Origin: Sphaerosporella brunnea
Taxonomy: Eukaryota; Ascomycota; Pezizomycetes; Pezizales; Pyronemataceae
Direction: 5' to 3'
Assembly: GCA_008704415.1 (NCBI GenBank)
Contig: VXIS01000092.1
Location: 1-64,000 of the forward strand
DNA length: 64,000 nt
Shown here in pieces: positions 1 through 10,489 of the stretch. Positions within the stretch are counted from its first letter, which is position 1. Each line of letters starts with the position of its first letter. The notes under the pieces are model-generated. The model had not been told where the DNA came from. It made no database searches and saw nothing but the letters and a program-made list of their open reading frames with translations. A program made the position numbers and the translations under genes.

Positions 1-1110
1 TCCTGTTCGGCGAGTAAAGCCGTCGCGCATGTCCTGGCTCGGAAAGCAAACAAGCTTTTTGGAGAAGATGTGCCGTTTTGATGCTCGGCGAAGCCGGACT
101 GCAAGTACGTGAGCACATATGCTCAGTACTTGGCAACAAGTTGGCATGTGTTTCGCCTCGCCTCCAAGTTGCAGACTGCCAGACAACGGTCTTTTTCCGT
201 GGCTCCCTTTACATAAGTGCCTCATGCCTCGCACTCTACCCAAGCATGTCGGAGATGTGGGGATGTGGTGTGACCGACCACTCGCACGCTATTTTGGGAG
301 CCGTTCAGACATGCAGACCCGCATTTCCTGCAGACTGCATCGATCAGCTTCTGAAATGTCCCAGCGCAGCACGCCTTTCTTGGTGGCGTTTGCCCAGCTG
401 CGCTTGACGGCAGAGAATGGAGACGGTGGAGCCGTCTTGTCGGTTTCAGTTCTCCCAGCGTTCCCAGCCAGTTGTTGGATTCCGGGCAGCGGTCGGCAGG
501 GCGCACTGGCCGATTTGGCGCGTTTCGGGGTGGCAGAGGGTATTATTGTACGTGGTAAACATCCGCGCCGGTCGATGATCTGCTCCTTCCACGGAGCTTC
601 CTCCGCAGAACGCATCGGAACTTTGCGCCCTGCCCGGCAGTTCTCCTTGCTGGAAAATGCAATCGACGGAACGTTCGAAATGTAGTTTTGATTTCCAGAT
701 ACGGATCAAACCTTGCGAGCTCCGTTTTCGGCCACCTCCAGTGAAGCCACCGCTCGCCACCACTCGCCCCTCCAAGAACACGGATTTCGAAACTTTAGCG
801 AAAAAAAAAAACACCCCCCCCCCGTCCCTGCTGGGGCAGATCTGTGATCTGCCCTCTCCATTTCTCGATGGGTCGCTCCGCAGAAATTTAGGAATCCCCC
901 GGCATTTTAATCTCTGCATCTGTTGCCGCTCCCCTCGGTCTTGCCTGTCTGATTCCGAAACCGGGTATCCCGTGCTCCTCATATATCACCTCACACCCCC
1001 CCCCCCCGGCATTATACCCTCCGTCCTGCTCCACAACTGTGTTGGTGGATGTCCCCTCGTTTGTTTCGTTCCGCTTCCCGATCATCGTTTGTCCACCAAC
1101 TTCAGTCACC
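1..1110. other. Upstream flank without a recognisable gene
   Basis: No ORF here carries a recognisable domain. The region holds two homopolymer C tracts, around 815-825 and 997-1009, and a pyrimidine-rich leader up to the start codon at 1111. It probably contains the promoter and 5' UTR of the next gene. Confidence 0.5.
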
Positions 1111-2676
1111 ATGATGCGCCGGAGCCTGGCGATTAGGCTTTCGCTTCTATTGATTATCCCCATCATATACTACCTGCACCAACGGGAGGAGCTACGGCTT
1201 CCGGAATTCTCTTCAATAGCCCTCACAAGCTCGGCAGGCCTATTCCAAAAGGGTGTTCTGCAGACTCCCCTCCAGAACAATCTAGTTGCGCAGCGTGAAG
1301 GTGTCAGCAGAGGTAAGAAATGGAAAGTAAAAAAAACACTTTGAAGCGATGGCAACTGACTGCTGGATGGACCAGGTCCCTGGATTATTGACCCTCCACT
1401 TCCTGCGCAGCTCCCCACGAAACCGTTCACCGTCACCTTCAAGTGTCTATGGCACGCCGAAGATCTCTGCCCGAAGCGTTACATTGTGCTCCTCCGCGGA
1501 CCAACAATCTATGCGCCCCCACTAGAAGCCATCAAACAAGATCCTCTGGATAAATCCCTGGTATCGGTGGAGCTTGAAGTTCAGGAGCCTGGGTCATATG
1601 TGTTGTACGCATGGCCAGACTTTGAGGCTTGCCCGAAGCATTGGAGGGACAACATGAAATACCCTTTCAACCGCGGACAGGTGCTTGGAACACCCACCCA
1701 AATTGACGTCATTGGGAACCCTTCCATCGTCGATTCCATGGACCCGTGCAAGATCGATGGACCCGAGGCTCAGGGTCCATCTCACGGTCGTTGGATCTCT
1801 ATGGGAGCGCTCCACGGCCAGTATCGGGCTTCACAGTGGGCTCGAAGCTTCCCGGCTGACCAAGATTACATCTACCAGCCTTACAGCTGCAAACGGGCGT
1901 ACCACACAGCCAAGCTGTTGAACGAAAGTACGCAAGTCACCAACATGCTTTTCCTTGGAGATTCCGTTCTCAGAGGCGCATTTTGCTCTCAGATCTGGCC
2001 GCAGCTCTCCCCATCCGGAAAGGCCGATGGTAGCTGTACCTTCATCAATGATGCTGCGCTCTACCACACAGCACCAAAAGACATGCAGTTTCAAACGGCC
2101 GATGGGAGAAAAATCGGGCTTTCTTTCAGATTCATGGATGACCATCCCAATGAGCGCATTGCCGGTTTGAAGGGTAGCGTTCTGGAGCCTTCGCACATCA
2201 TCACCAACTTGGGTTTGTGGTTGGCACCATTCACAACCGACCAGTACCGCAACATCGTCACGGAATTTTTGACGCGGCTGTATGAAATGTACCCAACGGC
2301 GACGGTGATCTGGAGGACGACTACCGATGTAGCTCCCATGATCCAGTGCTTTTCGGACAAGGGAATGACGCGGGAGACTACTCACTCTCAGCGCGAGGTT
2401 TCCTTCCAGATTGTTGAGCAGATGAAGGCTAAAGGCATGAGGCTCTATGTGGTGGATGCATATGCGATCACGGCACCGCGACCAGACTCTGGCAACGATG
2501 GAAGACATTGGGTCATCGAGAGCCCGGAAGAATACAACTGGTTGCCAGCGGCCCGCCCATCAGCAAATCAAGCCGAAAGGGCAATCCTCAGCGCTGTGTG
2601 GGATATTATTGGCCAGGACGATCGGAAACGAGCACACCAGTTCGGAGGCACGAAGAGCGTCGTTCAACCCATCTAA
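1111..2676 (+). CDS. Type II membrane protein with PC-esterase/SGNH-like domain
   Basis: Two exons (1111-1312, 1376-2676) give a 500-residue protein. The intron runs from GTAAG to CAG with an ACTGAC branch site. The N-terminus is short and basic, followed by one hydrophobic segment (about residues 5-22), which suggests a signal anchor with the domain in the Golgi/ER lumen. A GDS motif lies near residue 263 (LFLGDSVLRG), an N-x-G-x-W segment (NLGLWLAPF) follows, and a D-x-x-H dyad (NDGRHW) lies near 441. This layout is that of GDSL/SGNH PC-esterases, such as plant TBL and fungal capsule O-acetylation relatives. Inference: it acetylates or deacetylates a glycan. The substrate cannot be read from sequence. 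The first ATG is followed at once by a second, and I chose the first. Confidence 0.8.
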
Positions 2677-4299
2677 TTTATGATTGAAGGGAATGAGAAT
2701 ATGTATAGACACAGCGGGAGATTTCTTTAATGAGCCTTGAAGTACATTTGGCCATCACGCTTGAGGGAGAAGATGCCGCGTTGTTGCTGGCTTCCCTCAG
2801 CAAAAGATGAGTCCTTGGAACTCAGCTACGCTGCCTTTTTTTTTCTTTCTTGCTTTGTTTTGGGAGGTTTATTCACATCATGGAGTTTGTGCTTTTTTGT
2901 CTTCTTCGAGGTTCGGGCTTTTTTTTTTCTTTGGCGACTCGGAGATGGGTAGCTAGCTATTTTTCTTTCTCCTTTTCTTCAAACTACACAAGTAGGGACG
3001 ATATTCATCTCTAGAGTGGAGCGGTGATTATTTCGATGCACCGTCGTATGATAATTTGCCGCATCATCCGTTAGTTCTTCCCCTGACGATCACACAATAC
3101 GAACCCACGGGTCGAGGCAGTTGCGTCCTACATACCGTCCTAAATCTAGTTCCATTTTTTTGTCGGTGTGAGAGATTTCCAGGGATTTGTGATTTGTGAG
3201 GGGGGAGGGGCCGGGGTGATGAGTAAGTTTGAAACATCGTGGATGGAGGTGCAATTAGAGTTCTTCTGCAGGCACTTAGGCGAGATTCGTACCCCGGGAT
3301 TTGGGTGGGGACGCGTGGACTTGAACGATAGGGCCCGGGTTTTGCGGTTTAAGCGCGCGACACAGGATGTAGAGAGGCCGAGTGATCGGGGGTGGTGGGC
3401 TGCAATCTGCGGTTGGTTTTCACAACCAATTGCGGGTATAAGAACTCGATAGGATCCGTAGCTCTGCTTCTGAGGATCCGGCTTAAGATTGAGGGTACAC
3501 AAACACTCTGGACCTTCGAATTCCCAGCTCTACTTCGGATGCAAGGAGACATCCGCTGCCAGCACTTGTAGGATCTACTCCCGGGTGCAGCACACACACC
3601 CTCGACAACCACACTAACCGCCCGGAAATGCCAAGCCTGTGCGTTGGCACACCGAAAACCCCGCACACTTTGGCTTCACGATGTTTTTGTGGTGTGTGTG
3701 TCCGCTCTACCAGGCGAGGTAGAGTGTACGGTTTCGATTCAACAACTCATTTGCCCCCGCGATTCGCTTGCTACCACTCAGTATTAACCTCAGCCGATAG
3801 TCCGCATGGCAACTCGTCGGAATGAACGTTTAACGCCAGTTAGCAAGGCGATAGCGCTTGCAGTGAGCCCCCCATCGAGACGGAACGGAACTATATCGTG
3901 CGAAGCGAGCGAGCGATAACTCCTGAGCGTGTGCGCGTATACCGATCGACCAGTCCGCAACCCGGCAAAGTGGGGCCCCCTCTGTGGGTAGGCAGAGGCA
4001 CCTAACCCCCACAAATCGCAGTCGCCGGTAACTAGGACTCTTCCGGTGCCCCGAGCGGGGCCGATTGCAGTGTGGGGATCATGGTTTTAGGCAGCAAAGA
4101 GACCACGTTCCAGAGGGTGAAATATCCCCGACATCGAGGGCACAGCGATGTTTGAGATCTTTCGGGCGTTAGAAGCGGGCGTGCATATGGGCGGAGGAAT
4201 GCACATGGTGGGCCGATCGGGGAGGGAGCACGTCAAGTCGATATAGGGATCACTTTCACTGAAGGGTTGGAGGAGGCTTCTTGGGTTTTCGATTCACTC
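2677..4299. other. Intergenic stretch, no gene seen
   Basis: It begins with the 3' end of the PC-esterase-like gene and T-rich tracts (about 2838-2960). From 3150 to 4250 the sequence is GC-balanced but only short unrelated ORFs are present. A BamHI-type GGATCC repeat context at 3450-3480 and several CGAAGCGAG strings near 3900 suggest old repeats, which I cannot classify. Confidence 0.4.
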
Positions 4300-4309
4300 T
4301 TTTTACATA

Positions 4310-4445
4310 ATTTCCTTGAGAGAGCCGCCAGGCCAGGCACGCCCGTCTGTAGGCCCGTGAGGCCTAAGGGTAGTCTGTTTCTCTCCTGTATGTATATGTC
4401 ATGGCCGCAAGCGGCCGAATACATTATGATTAAAACAAACAAAAC
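4310..4445 (+). mobile_element. Solo 3' end of a non-LTR-type retroelement
   Basis: The stretch 4402-4445 reads GGCCGCAAGCGGCCGAATAC, then TATGATTAAAAC and an A-rich tail (AAACAAAAC). The same tail, with a long poly(A), is repeated in the insertion at 26388-26490. A conserved 3' end with an A-rich tail, and no ORF nearby, fits a 5'-truncated LINE or a SINE copy. The 5' limit (about 4310, where a GC-rich section with repeated AGGCC begins) is a guess, and no target-site duplication could be identified. Confidence 0.45.
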
Positions 4446-4611
4446 TCCCGGGTGCAGCCCTATGATCCAGCACTATATCTTTGGGATCCGGGATTCCAAA
4501 CATGTTGCCATTGCGCACACACCCAGCAGCGTGGAATTCGTGTCCAATGTTAATTGCCCAAGTTATATCCCGAGCTCCAGGAGAAAAACATAGTTGTATG
4601 ACCCCGGTATT

Positions 4612-4618
4612 TATAAAA
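4612..4618 (+). promoter_or_regulatory. Candidate TATA box of the surface-protein pseudogene
   Basis: TATAAAA lies 62 bp upstream of the ATG at 4680. The spacing fits a core promoter, but there is no other support. Confidence 0.3.
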
Positions 4619-4679
4619 CCAGGCAGTCACCAGTAGAATTTCCACCGGCTCTATCCCACACTCTCTTAAACCTAGAAAA

Positions 4680-5750
4680 ATGTGACGCTCTTACTCAACC
4701 GCTCTCTTTCTACTGCTTCTGTTTGTTGTGGCAGCTACCGCGGCGATCGGAGATGTCGACTACCACCGTCGTGAACTGCTGGTTTGTAATCCTCTGTGTG
4801 TTCTGCTGGGGTGTAGTTGTCCTTCTTGGAGTGAGTCGGTCCATGGGATTGTGCGAGTGGAGATGGCGGTAGCTGCTACTACTACTACTGCTACGGCCAC
4901 TACCGCGACTACTGTCACGGAGACGAAGATATCTACAGCCACTGCTACAACTACAGCAACGGCGACGGCGTATCAGCCGACTACTACCACGAAAACAGAG
5001 ACCTCGACTTCAGTATCTATTGTCCATGTGTTTATTACGGTAATCACAACGTTGACATCAAAGTCGACTGTCCCGGCCACTGCTATTGCAACGTCAGTAT
5101 TCACATCTACGGTCAGTACTACTAGTACTACGACGGCTCCAGGAACTGTGGTTACAACTACTGCTACGGTGGCTGCGGACGGCGCCGGAGACTGTGATTA
5201 CCACCACAACTTACGGCCCTGGAACATGCACACCTCTCCAGGACCATCACAGCTCCCGGAACAGTGATCACGACAACAGCCACAACTGTTACTCCATTTT
5301 CCACTCTCTATGGACAAATCCAGCTAACATCCTTAGATTACCGCCCCACCACTTTCTAGCGGTGCTTGCGGCAGTACCTGCACCCTTTCTTCCGGTCCCA
5401 AAACCACGCAAACCCTCCATTTCGACCACCTTACAGCAGCAGCATCGGCAACGGTGTCCGAGTGTAAGCTGTACTTTATAGGGTACGGTCCGGGCACGAG
5501 GCAGACGTTGGATGTCACAATTGCGGGGGATAGTTACACGGCGGTAGTGTTACCACCTACTTGGATGGGTCTTGTAGGTATACAATGGCAAGTGAGTTTG
5601 CAGACGGGAGATAAGATTGAGAAACTCATGAGCTTTGCGTTGGATAATGTTGTGATTGTGCAGGAAGGGGATGGGAGTTATGTGCGGACCGCAGTATTAG
5701 TAGGATTTGTGGATGCAAAGAAGGGTCGCATTTTGGTGAGCGCTGTGTAG
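4680..5750 (+). pseudogene. Decayed Thr-rich secreted/cell-wall (adhesin-like) protein gene
   Basis: ATG at 4680 is followed directly by TGA, then in the same frame by a signal-peptide-like stretch (LFLLLLFVVVAATAA). A C-to-T change of a CGA codon would give this stop. A long Thr/Ala/Val-rich region follows, built on repeats such as TAPGTVVTTTATV and TTTTYGPGT, as in fungal GPI-type wall proteins. The repeat frame shifts near 5182 and again near 5228. A likely intron (about 5288-5336, branch CTAAC, acceptor TTAG) then joins a Cys-containing region (SGACGSTCTLSSGP) to a beta-rich C-terminal domain ending at 5750 (VGIQWQVSLQTGDKIEKL). The C-terminus shows no clear GPI signal. One early stop plus two shifts argue for a pseudogene. 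An assembly error in the repeats is the alternative for the shifts, but not for the stop. Confidence 0.6.
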
Positions 5751-5917
5751 CTGCGCATTTTAAAGCAGCACCAACCCTCCCTTCCCGCTGGTATCTTCCG
5801 CGTCTATAATCCCGCTCTCTCCGTGGTTGCCGAAATCACTCAGCACTCAAATCCTCCAGTCCTCCCGCACCCGAAAAGCCCTCTTTACCACTACCACCAT
5901 TCCGGCGTTCCCGCACC

Positions 5918-6256
5918 TCAACTCCAGGCCCAATCTCGCGTCGTCGCTCGAGTCGGTGAGCCGGAAACACCTACCCACGCAATCGTCAGCCCCCCGCTTC
6001 TTTCCCACTTGCTCGAGTAGAGAGGGATACACACCCTGGTAGTACCCCATCCCCATCGGAATGCCAGCTCGTGCGCAAAGAGCTCGCCGAAGCCGAGCAT
6101 CAACCCGTTGATGAACGGGAGAATGAGGTTTATTGCGGCGGTGCGGAGGAAGGTTAGCGCGGTTGGCGAGCGGTAGGTTACAGGGAATTCAGCGCGCTCG
6201 TTTGCTTGTTCTTCTTCTTCTTCTTCGCGCGGCGGTGAGGCGGGCGATGCGGACAT
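5918..6256 (-). CDS. Mitochondrial outer membrane import protein Mim1
   Basis: The 112-residue reading starts at the ATG at 6256. An acidic N-terminus (a run of Glu encoded by GAA repeats) precedes one membrane segment with the signature INLILPFINGLMLGFGELF and then AHELAFRWGWG, which is the conserved core of Mim1 (yeast Mim1/Tom13). Mim1 forms the MIM complex in the outer mitochondrial membrane. It inserts alpha-helical outer-membrane proteins and helps TOM assembly. Residues after about 80 look unconserved, and an unrecognised terminal intron could change the C-terminus. The gene is convergent with the surface-protein pseudogene, leaving 167 bp between them. Confidence 0.88.
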   Translation of the reverse strand: MSASPASPPREEEEEEQANERAEFPVTYRSPTALTFLRTAAINLILPFINGLMLGFGELFAHELAFRWGWGTTRVCIPLYSSKWERSGGLTIAWVGVSGSPTRATTRDWAWS

Positions 6257-6627
6257 TGTAGTGGTGGTTGTGGTTGTGTGGTGGTTCGTTTGTATGGTTC
6301 ACGGTGGGGGGAGGAAGGGACGTGACGTAGTTAGCGCTGCTGGGGCGGCGGAAACATCGGGGCGCACTCGCGCAATTGTGTTGTGGGGATGTTTCTTCAG
6401 CCTCAGGGGGCGTCAGCCCTTCTGTCTGAGCGAAGCGAGGACCCAATGTGGGAAATGCACAAAAAAATGGAAGGCTGATTGTTGGAAAAAAAAAAAGGCT
6501 GAGCGTTGGGCGACAAATATGTATTAGTTTTTTTAAAAAAAATGAAGGATGATTAATTTGCGAGCGCAGCGAGCCACAGTGACAATAATGACTCATCTAA
6601 ACCGAATTGACTCCTAGTCTCTATCAA

Positions 6628-7007
6628 TACCGTATTATCCCGGTAATAACGAAATTTCACAGACCCCGAAGTATACTGACACGTACCGTTCAGCGGGCAG
6701 TGAAGCTGTGTGAGAGGCGGTCGGAAGCGACGTGCTTGGACAGTGCTCGACAGGTGGTGGTCAGTAAAACCTTAAACAGAGCGGGGAGATGGAGACCGCG
6801 GCGACAGCCTGAGCGCTCGCTCTTGCCCGTCTCCACCTGGCCTCCAGCGTCTTCGTCGCATTGACGTCTTTTTGACTTTTCACGTCGCGCCTTCGCACTC
6901 CGGCTCGCGTCGAAACACTTCCCATCCAGCTTCACTGCCCGCTGAACGGTACGTGTCAGTATACTTCGGGGTCTGTGAAATTTCGTTATTACCGGGATAA
7001 TACGGTA
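6628..7007. repeat. TIR element (MITE) with 81-bp inverted repeats
   Basis: Perfect inverted repeats of 81 bp (6628-6708 and 6927-7007) enclose about 220 bp without a plausible ORF. The ends read TACCGTATTATCCCGGTAAT. A TA at each end could be the target-site duplication, leaving a 376-bp core at 6630-7005. The perfect arms imply recent activity of an autonomous partner that is not in this window. Confidence 0.85.
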
Positions 7008-7010
7008 CCG

Positions 7011-7129
7011 TACCGTATTATCCCGGTAATAAGGCAATGTGGTCAAGTGACTTTGCCAGGAGGCTGAGTGACTTCACCACAGAGCGCAGTGACTTTGCCA
7101 CATTGCCTTAGTACCGAGATAATACGGTA
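7011..7129. repeat. Second, shorter TIR element with the same ends
   Basis: The element starts 3 bp after the preceding one and carries the same outer 20 bp. Inverted arms of about 32 bp (7011-7042 and 7098-7129, two mismatches) enclose three imperfect copies of GTGACTT(T/C)(G/A)CCA near 7046, 7068 and 7090. There is no ORF. It is probably a deletion derivative or relative of the 6628-7007 element. Confidence 0.8.
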
Positions 7130-7262
7130 TCCTGACTCGACAATGAAGTCATCGCGACTGACGAACCTAATTCCCCAACCCATCGCTATTAAAACCCTTC
7201 CTTCTATAAGAGTAACGCCTTATCCCGACCATTCTGAGAGAAAAAGTCTTTGCATCACGCCT

Positions 7263-8052
7263 TTACTCTTTTGCCGCATCCTTTAATGCATTTCCCGCTT
7301 CGGCTGCCCTCCCAGACTGCATACGAATGAGGTCGTCCTTCACTGCCAACAAGATTCTATTCTCCGCCCTGGACACAGAGTTCTCAACGTCGCCCTTTGC
7401 TTCCCTAATGGAGTTCTCAACACTCTGAAGAATGTCGCCCTTTGCTTCCCTAATGGCCCGAAGAATCTCCTTTCTCTGTCTCACGTCGCAATACAGGGCC
7501 TTGAACATTATCTAGTAAATAGTACGATAGTCAGATGAAGAAAAATAGAGACAATTAGTTGGAACTGAAAACGTACCGTCCCAATGCTTAGGCCGACTGT
7601 CCCGACACCAAAACCAATGATCAATTTGATCCAGCTTTCCAGGTTGTCGAACCTTTTTTTGATGCCGTTGAATCTTCTATCCATTGCCGCTCTCGATTCC
7701 TTGATTTCAATATTCTGACAAACAAACTCCTGCTAGTCAGTTAGCACCCGTTTCCGTGAATAGACATCACGAATCCTGACCTGCTCTAATTTCAGGATTC
7801 TTCCTGCAGTGCTATTTTCAGCTGGAAACGCCAAACTGGCATCCGTTCCATCGGTTAGATTTCCGGTATCCCATCTAGACTAGCCCACCTAGTTAGCATA
7901 ACCATATAGCCCCGCTCAAACCCAAAGCTCACCTGACTGATGGTGAAATCCCGATGCTGATTAGAGCTGGGTGGGAAACCCGTAGGTAAACAACCTCCGA
8001 CGGGGTTGACAACCGCGTTACAGCAAAAATCGGTTGGCAACCGTACGGTCAT
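7263..8052 (-). CDS. Orphan single-TM/coiled-coil protein
   Basis: Four exons (8052-7933, 7879-7781, 7732-7577, 7511-7263), all in phase 0, give 207 residues. The introns are short (53, 48 and 65 bp), with GCTAAC or CTAAT branch sites and CTAG acceptors. The first 73 residues have no recognised domain. Residues about 74-105 are charged (MDRRFNGIKKRFDNLESW). One membrane segment follows (about 107-130, IIGFGVGTVGLSIGTIMF), then a heptad-like region with two near-copies of SIREAKGD that should form a coiled coil. I do not recognise the family. The arrangement (charged helix, Gly-rich TM, coiled coil) resembles small membrane-anchored oligomers such as the XhlA type, but that is only an analogy. 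The clean splice sites in one frame are the best evidence that it is real. Confidence 0.6.
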
Positions 8053-8384
8053 GTGCTTTTAGTAATACACATGAGGCCTGTTTTTTGCTGGGGCGAGTTC
8101 TGCTAAAGGAGCCACCGGCATTCTGCTACAATTTGTAAGTACACTGCCTCATCATTCAAAAGAATAGCAGTCGTACCTTCTGTATATATATTTTTTTTGT
8201 ATAGGGAAGCCGCCAGGAGTGTCTCCTAGGGAAGTGGCTGAGGAGTTCTGCTGGGGAAGCTGTCGAAGGAGAGAAATTGTGCGGGTGAGCAGAACCATTC
8301 ACAGGCCGGCACTCGTAGGTGCAGATGAGCTTTATCTTCACTGCTGAGCACCCGGACCATTTCCACTAGCTTTAAATTTCGTGT

Positions 8385-8699
8385 TCATATATATGTTGTG
8401 AGGCTACTCGTCGGTGGTGTAGCTGTGGCCCCTCCACGGAATCTCGTGTGGAGGTTGGCAACTGGTTGGCAACCGTTCTTGGCAGTTTCCCACCCAGCTC
8501 TAGTGAAATCCCGATGCTGATGGCCAGTAACGCTGCCACAGACACGATTGCTATGACAGACTGCAACAGCACGACGGCCAATGATGAAGGCTGCGCGGAA
8601 CATGATGTTTGTCAGAGGCTTTTGTTTGAAAAAGCGTTGTTGTTTCGCGCGTCGAGTGAAGTGTAGTGGGATGTTGCGTTGCAACTGAGAGGCCGACAT
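8385..8699 (-). CDS. Doubtful small ORF upstream of the TM/coiled-coil gene
   Basis: The ATG at 8699 opens a 104-residue basic reading with no recognised domain. The overlapping frame (8581-8372) contains a good hydrophobic segment (VIAIVSVAALLAISIGISL). The true product may therefore use the second frame after a splice I cannot place, or this may be a decayed paralogue of the neighbouring gene. It shares a 19-bp sequence with exon 1 of that gene. Confidence 0.25.
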   Translation of the reverse strand: MSASQLQRNIPLHFTRRAKQQRFFKQKPLTNIMFRAAFIIGRRAVAVCHSNRVCGSVTGHQHRDFTRAGWETAKNGCQPVANLHTRFRGGATATPPTSSLTTYI

Positions 8700-9131
8700 G
8701 GTCAAGCTCGCAAACTTTCAACAACTTTGACTAACCACATTAAGATGTGGCGGGGGTACTTACGCGTGGCGCAATTCTAATGACCAGTTGCGGATTTTGC
8801 TTATGGGTGTGATTTGAGAGTGAATTGGATGATTTCGTTGTATTTTCTTTTTTTCTTTTCGTGTCTTTGAAGTGTCGCTTTGCTGCTGCTCGATCATGTT
8901 GCCACCCACAGCTGCCATCATCTCGCTCGGTCAAGCTTCCTTCGAGGGGCAGGCTCATCTGACCCCCAAGAGTAGAGAAGTGCTGAATGCACACAGCGGT
9001 GGCACAGCCCCCCAAGCGAGTGGGTGGTGCGTCTTTCCCCAACATTATATTCAACCTCAACAACCAAACCAACCCCCCGACCTTGCTTCAACAGAACCCC
9101 ATAAACCACCACCGCCCTTGAAGTTCAACCT

Positions 9132-9164
9132 TCACACACAAACACACACACACACATACACACA
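9132..9164. repeat. CA-rich microsatellite
   Basis: An imperfect (CA)n tract ends directly at the start codon at 9165, in the 5' UTR of the next gene. Confidence 0.7.
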
Positions 9165-9947
9165 ATGAGCGACGATAAATCTTCCCCGCCTCCCTCCGCC
9201 TCCTCCTCCTCTCCACCAAAGCGCGAACCGTTCTTCCAAACCGTCCGCCGCATCAGCGATTACCAGTTCTCGACCCTCCTGCACAGCCTGATCGGCCTGC
9301 CCAGCTCCCTTTCCCCGCCGGCTACCAGCGGCTGGATCCTGGACGACGACGACATCGACCCGGCCGACGCCCCGCGCCCACGCACGCAGCGCTCCGGCTC
9401 CGATTCGATTGTGGACGAGGTACGGAAGCTACGCGACGACGAGGAACGGAAGGGTGGAGGAGGGGACGGCAGTGGTAGCGGAGGTCTAGGGATAGGCCGA
9501 GCAGAAACCGGCGGCACGAGTGCACCGGCCCCGGGCTCCGGGAAGCGCGAAGCCTGCATGGGAGTGGGAGAGATATTTTCTGTCCCCTCGTCGGTGGAGA
9601 TGTTGCGAGGGTTTGAAGAGCTGCATCGCGAGCTGTTCCGGCCACTGGTTATGTCCCCGAGTTCTTTGCGCCCGGAAAACCGGAGGAATAATATCGAGAC
9701 GGAGCTGGACTATTATGCTTTTTTCGAACGCCAGTTTCAGCGCCGGAATCCTACAGCTACTGCTACTACTGAGGATGGAAAGAAATGTGTGGTTGAGAAG
9801 TTTGAGGAGGTACGCTCTTTCACCGGTCCTGATGGCGTGACTAAGTCGCGAAGAGTCGAGGTTAAGAAGTTTTCGGATGGGAGCGAGGAGAGGAGAGAGA
9901 AGGAGGGTATTACCATGCCGCCGCCTTCCGGAGGAGGAAGAAACTGA
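9165..9947 (+). CDS. Hypothetical acidic/low-complexity protein, 260 aa
   Basis: A single exon starts at ATG 9165. The N-terminus is Ser/Pro-rich. A segment with FFQTVRRISDYQFSTLLHSL is followed by an acidic DDDDI patch, a Gly-rich linker (about residues 98-118) and a helical section with two aromatic motifs (FEELHRELFRPL, LDYYAFFERQF). The C-terminus, with GPDGVTKSRRVEVKKFSDGS, resembles the short beta-hairpin repeat seen in DnaJ- or HSP-associated and mitochondrial proteins of filamentous fungi. I do not recognise the family and assign no function. Codon use and high GC match the neighbouring housekeeping genes. Confidence 0.65.
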   Translation: MSDDKSSPPPSASSSSPPKREPFFQTVRRISDYQFSTLLHSLIGLPSSLSPPATSGWILDDDDIDPADAPRPRTQRSGSDSIVDEVRKLRDDEERKGGGGDGSGSGGLGIGRAETGGTSAPAPGSGKREACMGVGEIFSVPSSVEMLRGFEELHRELFRPLVMSPSSLRPENRRNNIETELDYYAFFERQFQRRNPTATATTEDGKKCVVEKFEEVRSFTGPDGVTKSRRVEVKKFSDGSEERREKEGITMPPPSGGGRN

Positions 9948-10489
9948 AACAGGATCAAAGAGATTACCGAGTGATTTTACTATCTGACTTTGTACGCGGG
10001 GGAGGGGGTCTTTTGCTTGACCGCCGGTGCGGATCATTTGCGTTGTTTGGCTTGCTTTGGGAACTTGGTTTGCTTTGTCTTTTTGTTTCATCGGCGTTAC
10101 ACTTTTGTCGCTCACTCGGCTTTGAGTCTTGAGTCGGTACAGGTTCTGGGAGTCGGATATACATAACGCTTGAGGGTTGGGTTGACCTTGCATGCTTAAT
10201 GAGTAGCTCCTGGCTGGACTGGAGGGGGGCTACGCATATATACGAATCAACGATGTGTTCTTCGAATGCCGTGTTTCGTGGGAGAAATGTTTCGGTGTAT
10301 TTGTTTGTTACATCTTTTCACCCCTGACGACTGTTTTCACGAGTGAGTGGTTGTCAAAGATGTATTTATACAAACAAGAAAACCGGAAACGGGACAGCAT
10401 CGACATAAAAACCTCCCATCTATGTTACACTAGACGTGAAATCGCCTCTATGTTGTTTTTTTTCTCAACATGATTCACCAAATGGATAT
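9948..10489. other. Convergent intergenic region
   Basis: This lies between the 3' ends of the 260-residue hypothetical gene and OXA1. It contains T-rich sequence and no ORF with recognisable content. Confidence 0.5.

Noticed and set aside
815..1009. C tracts as a regulatory or G-quadruplex element
   Set aside because: Single homopolymers of 10-13 bases without the four spaced runs needed. They may also be length errors in the assembly.
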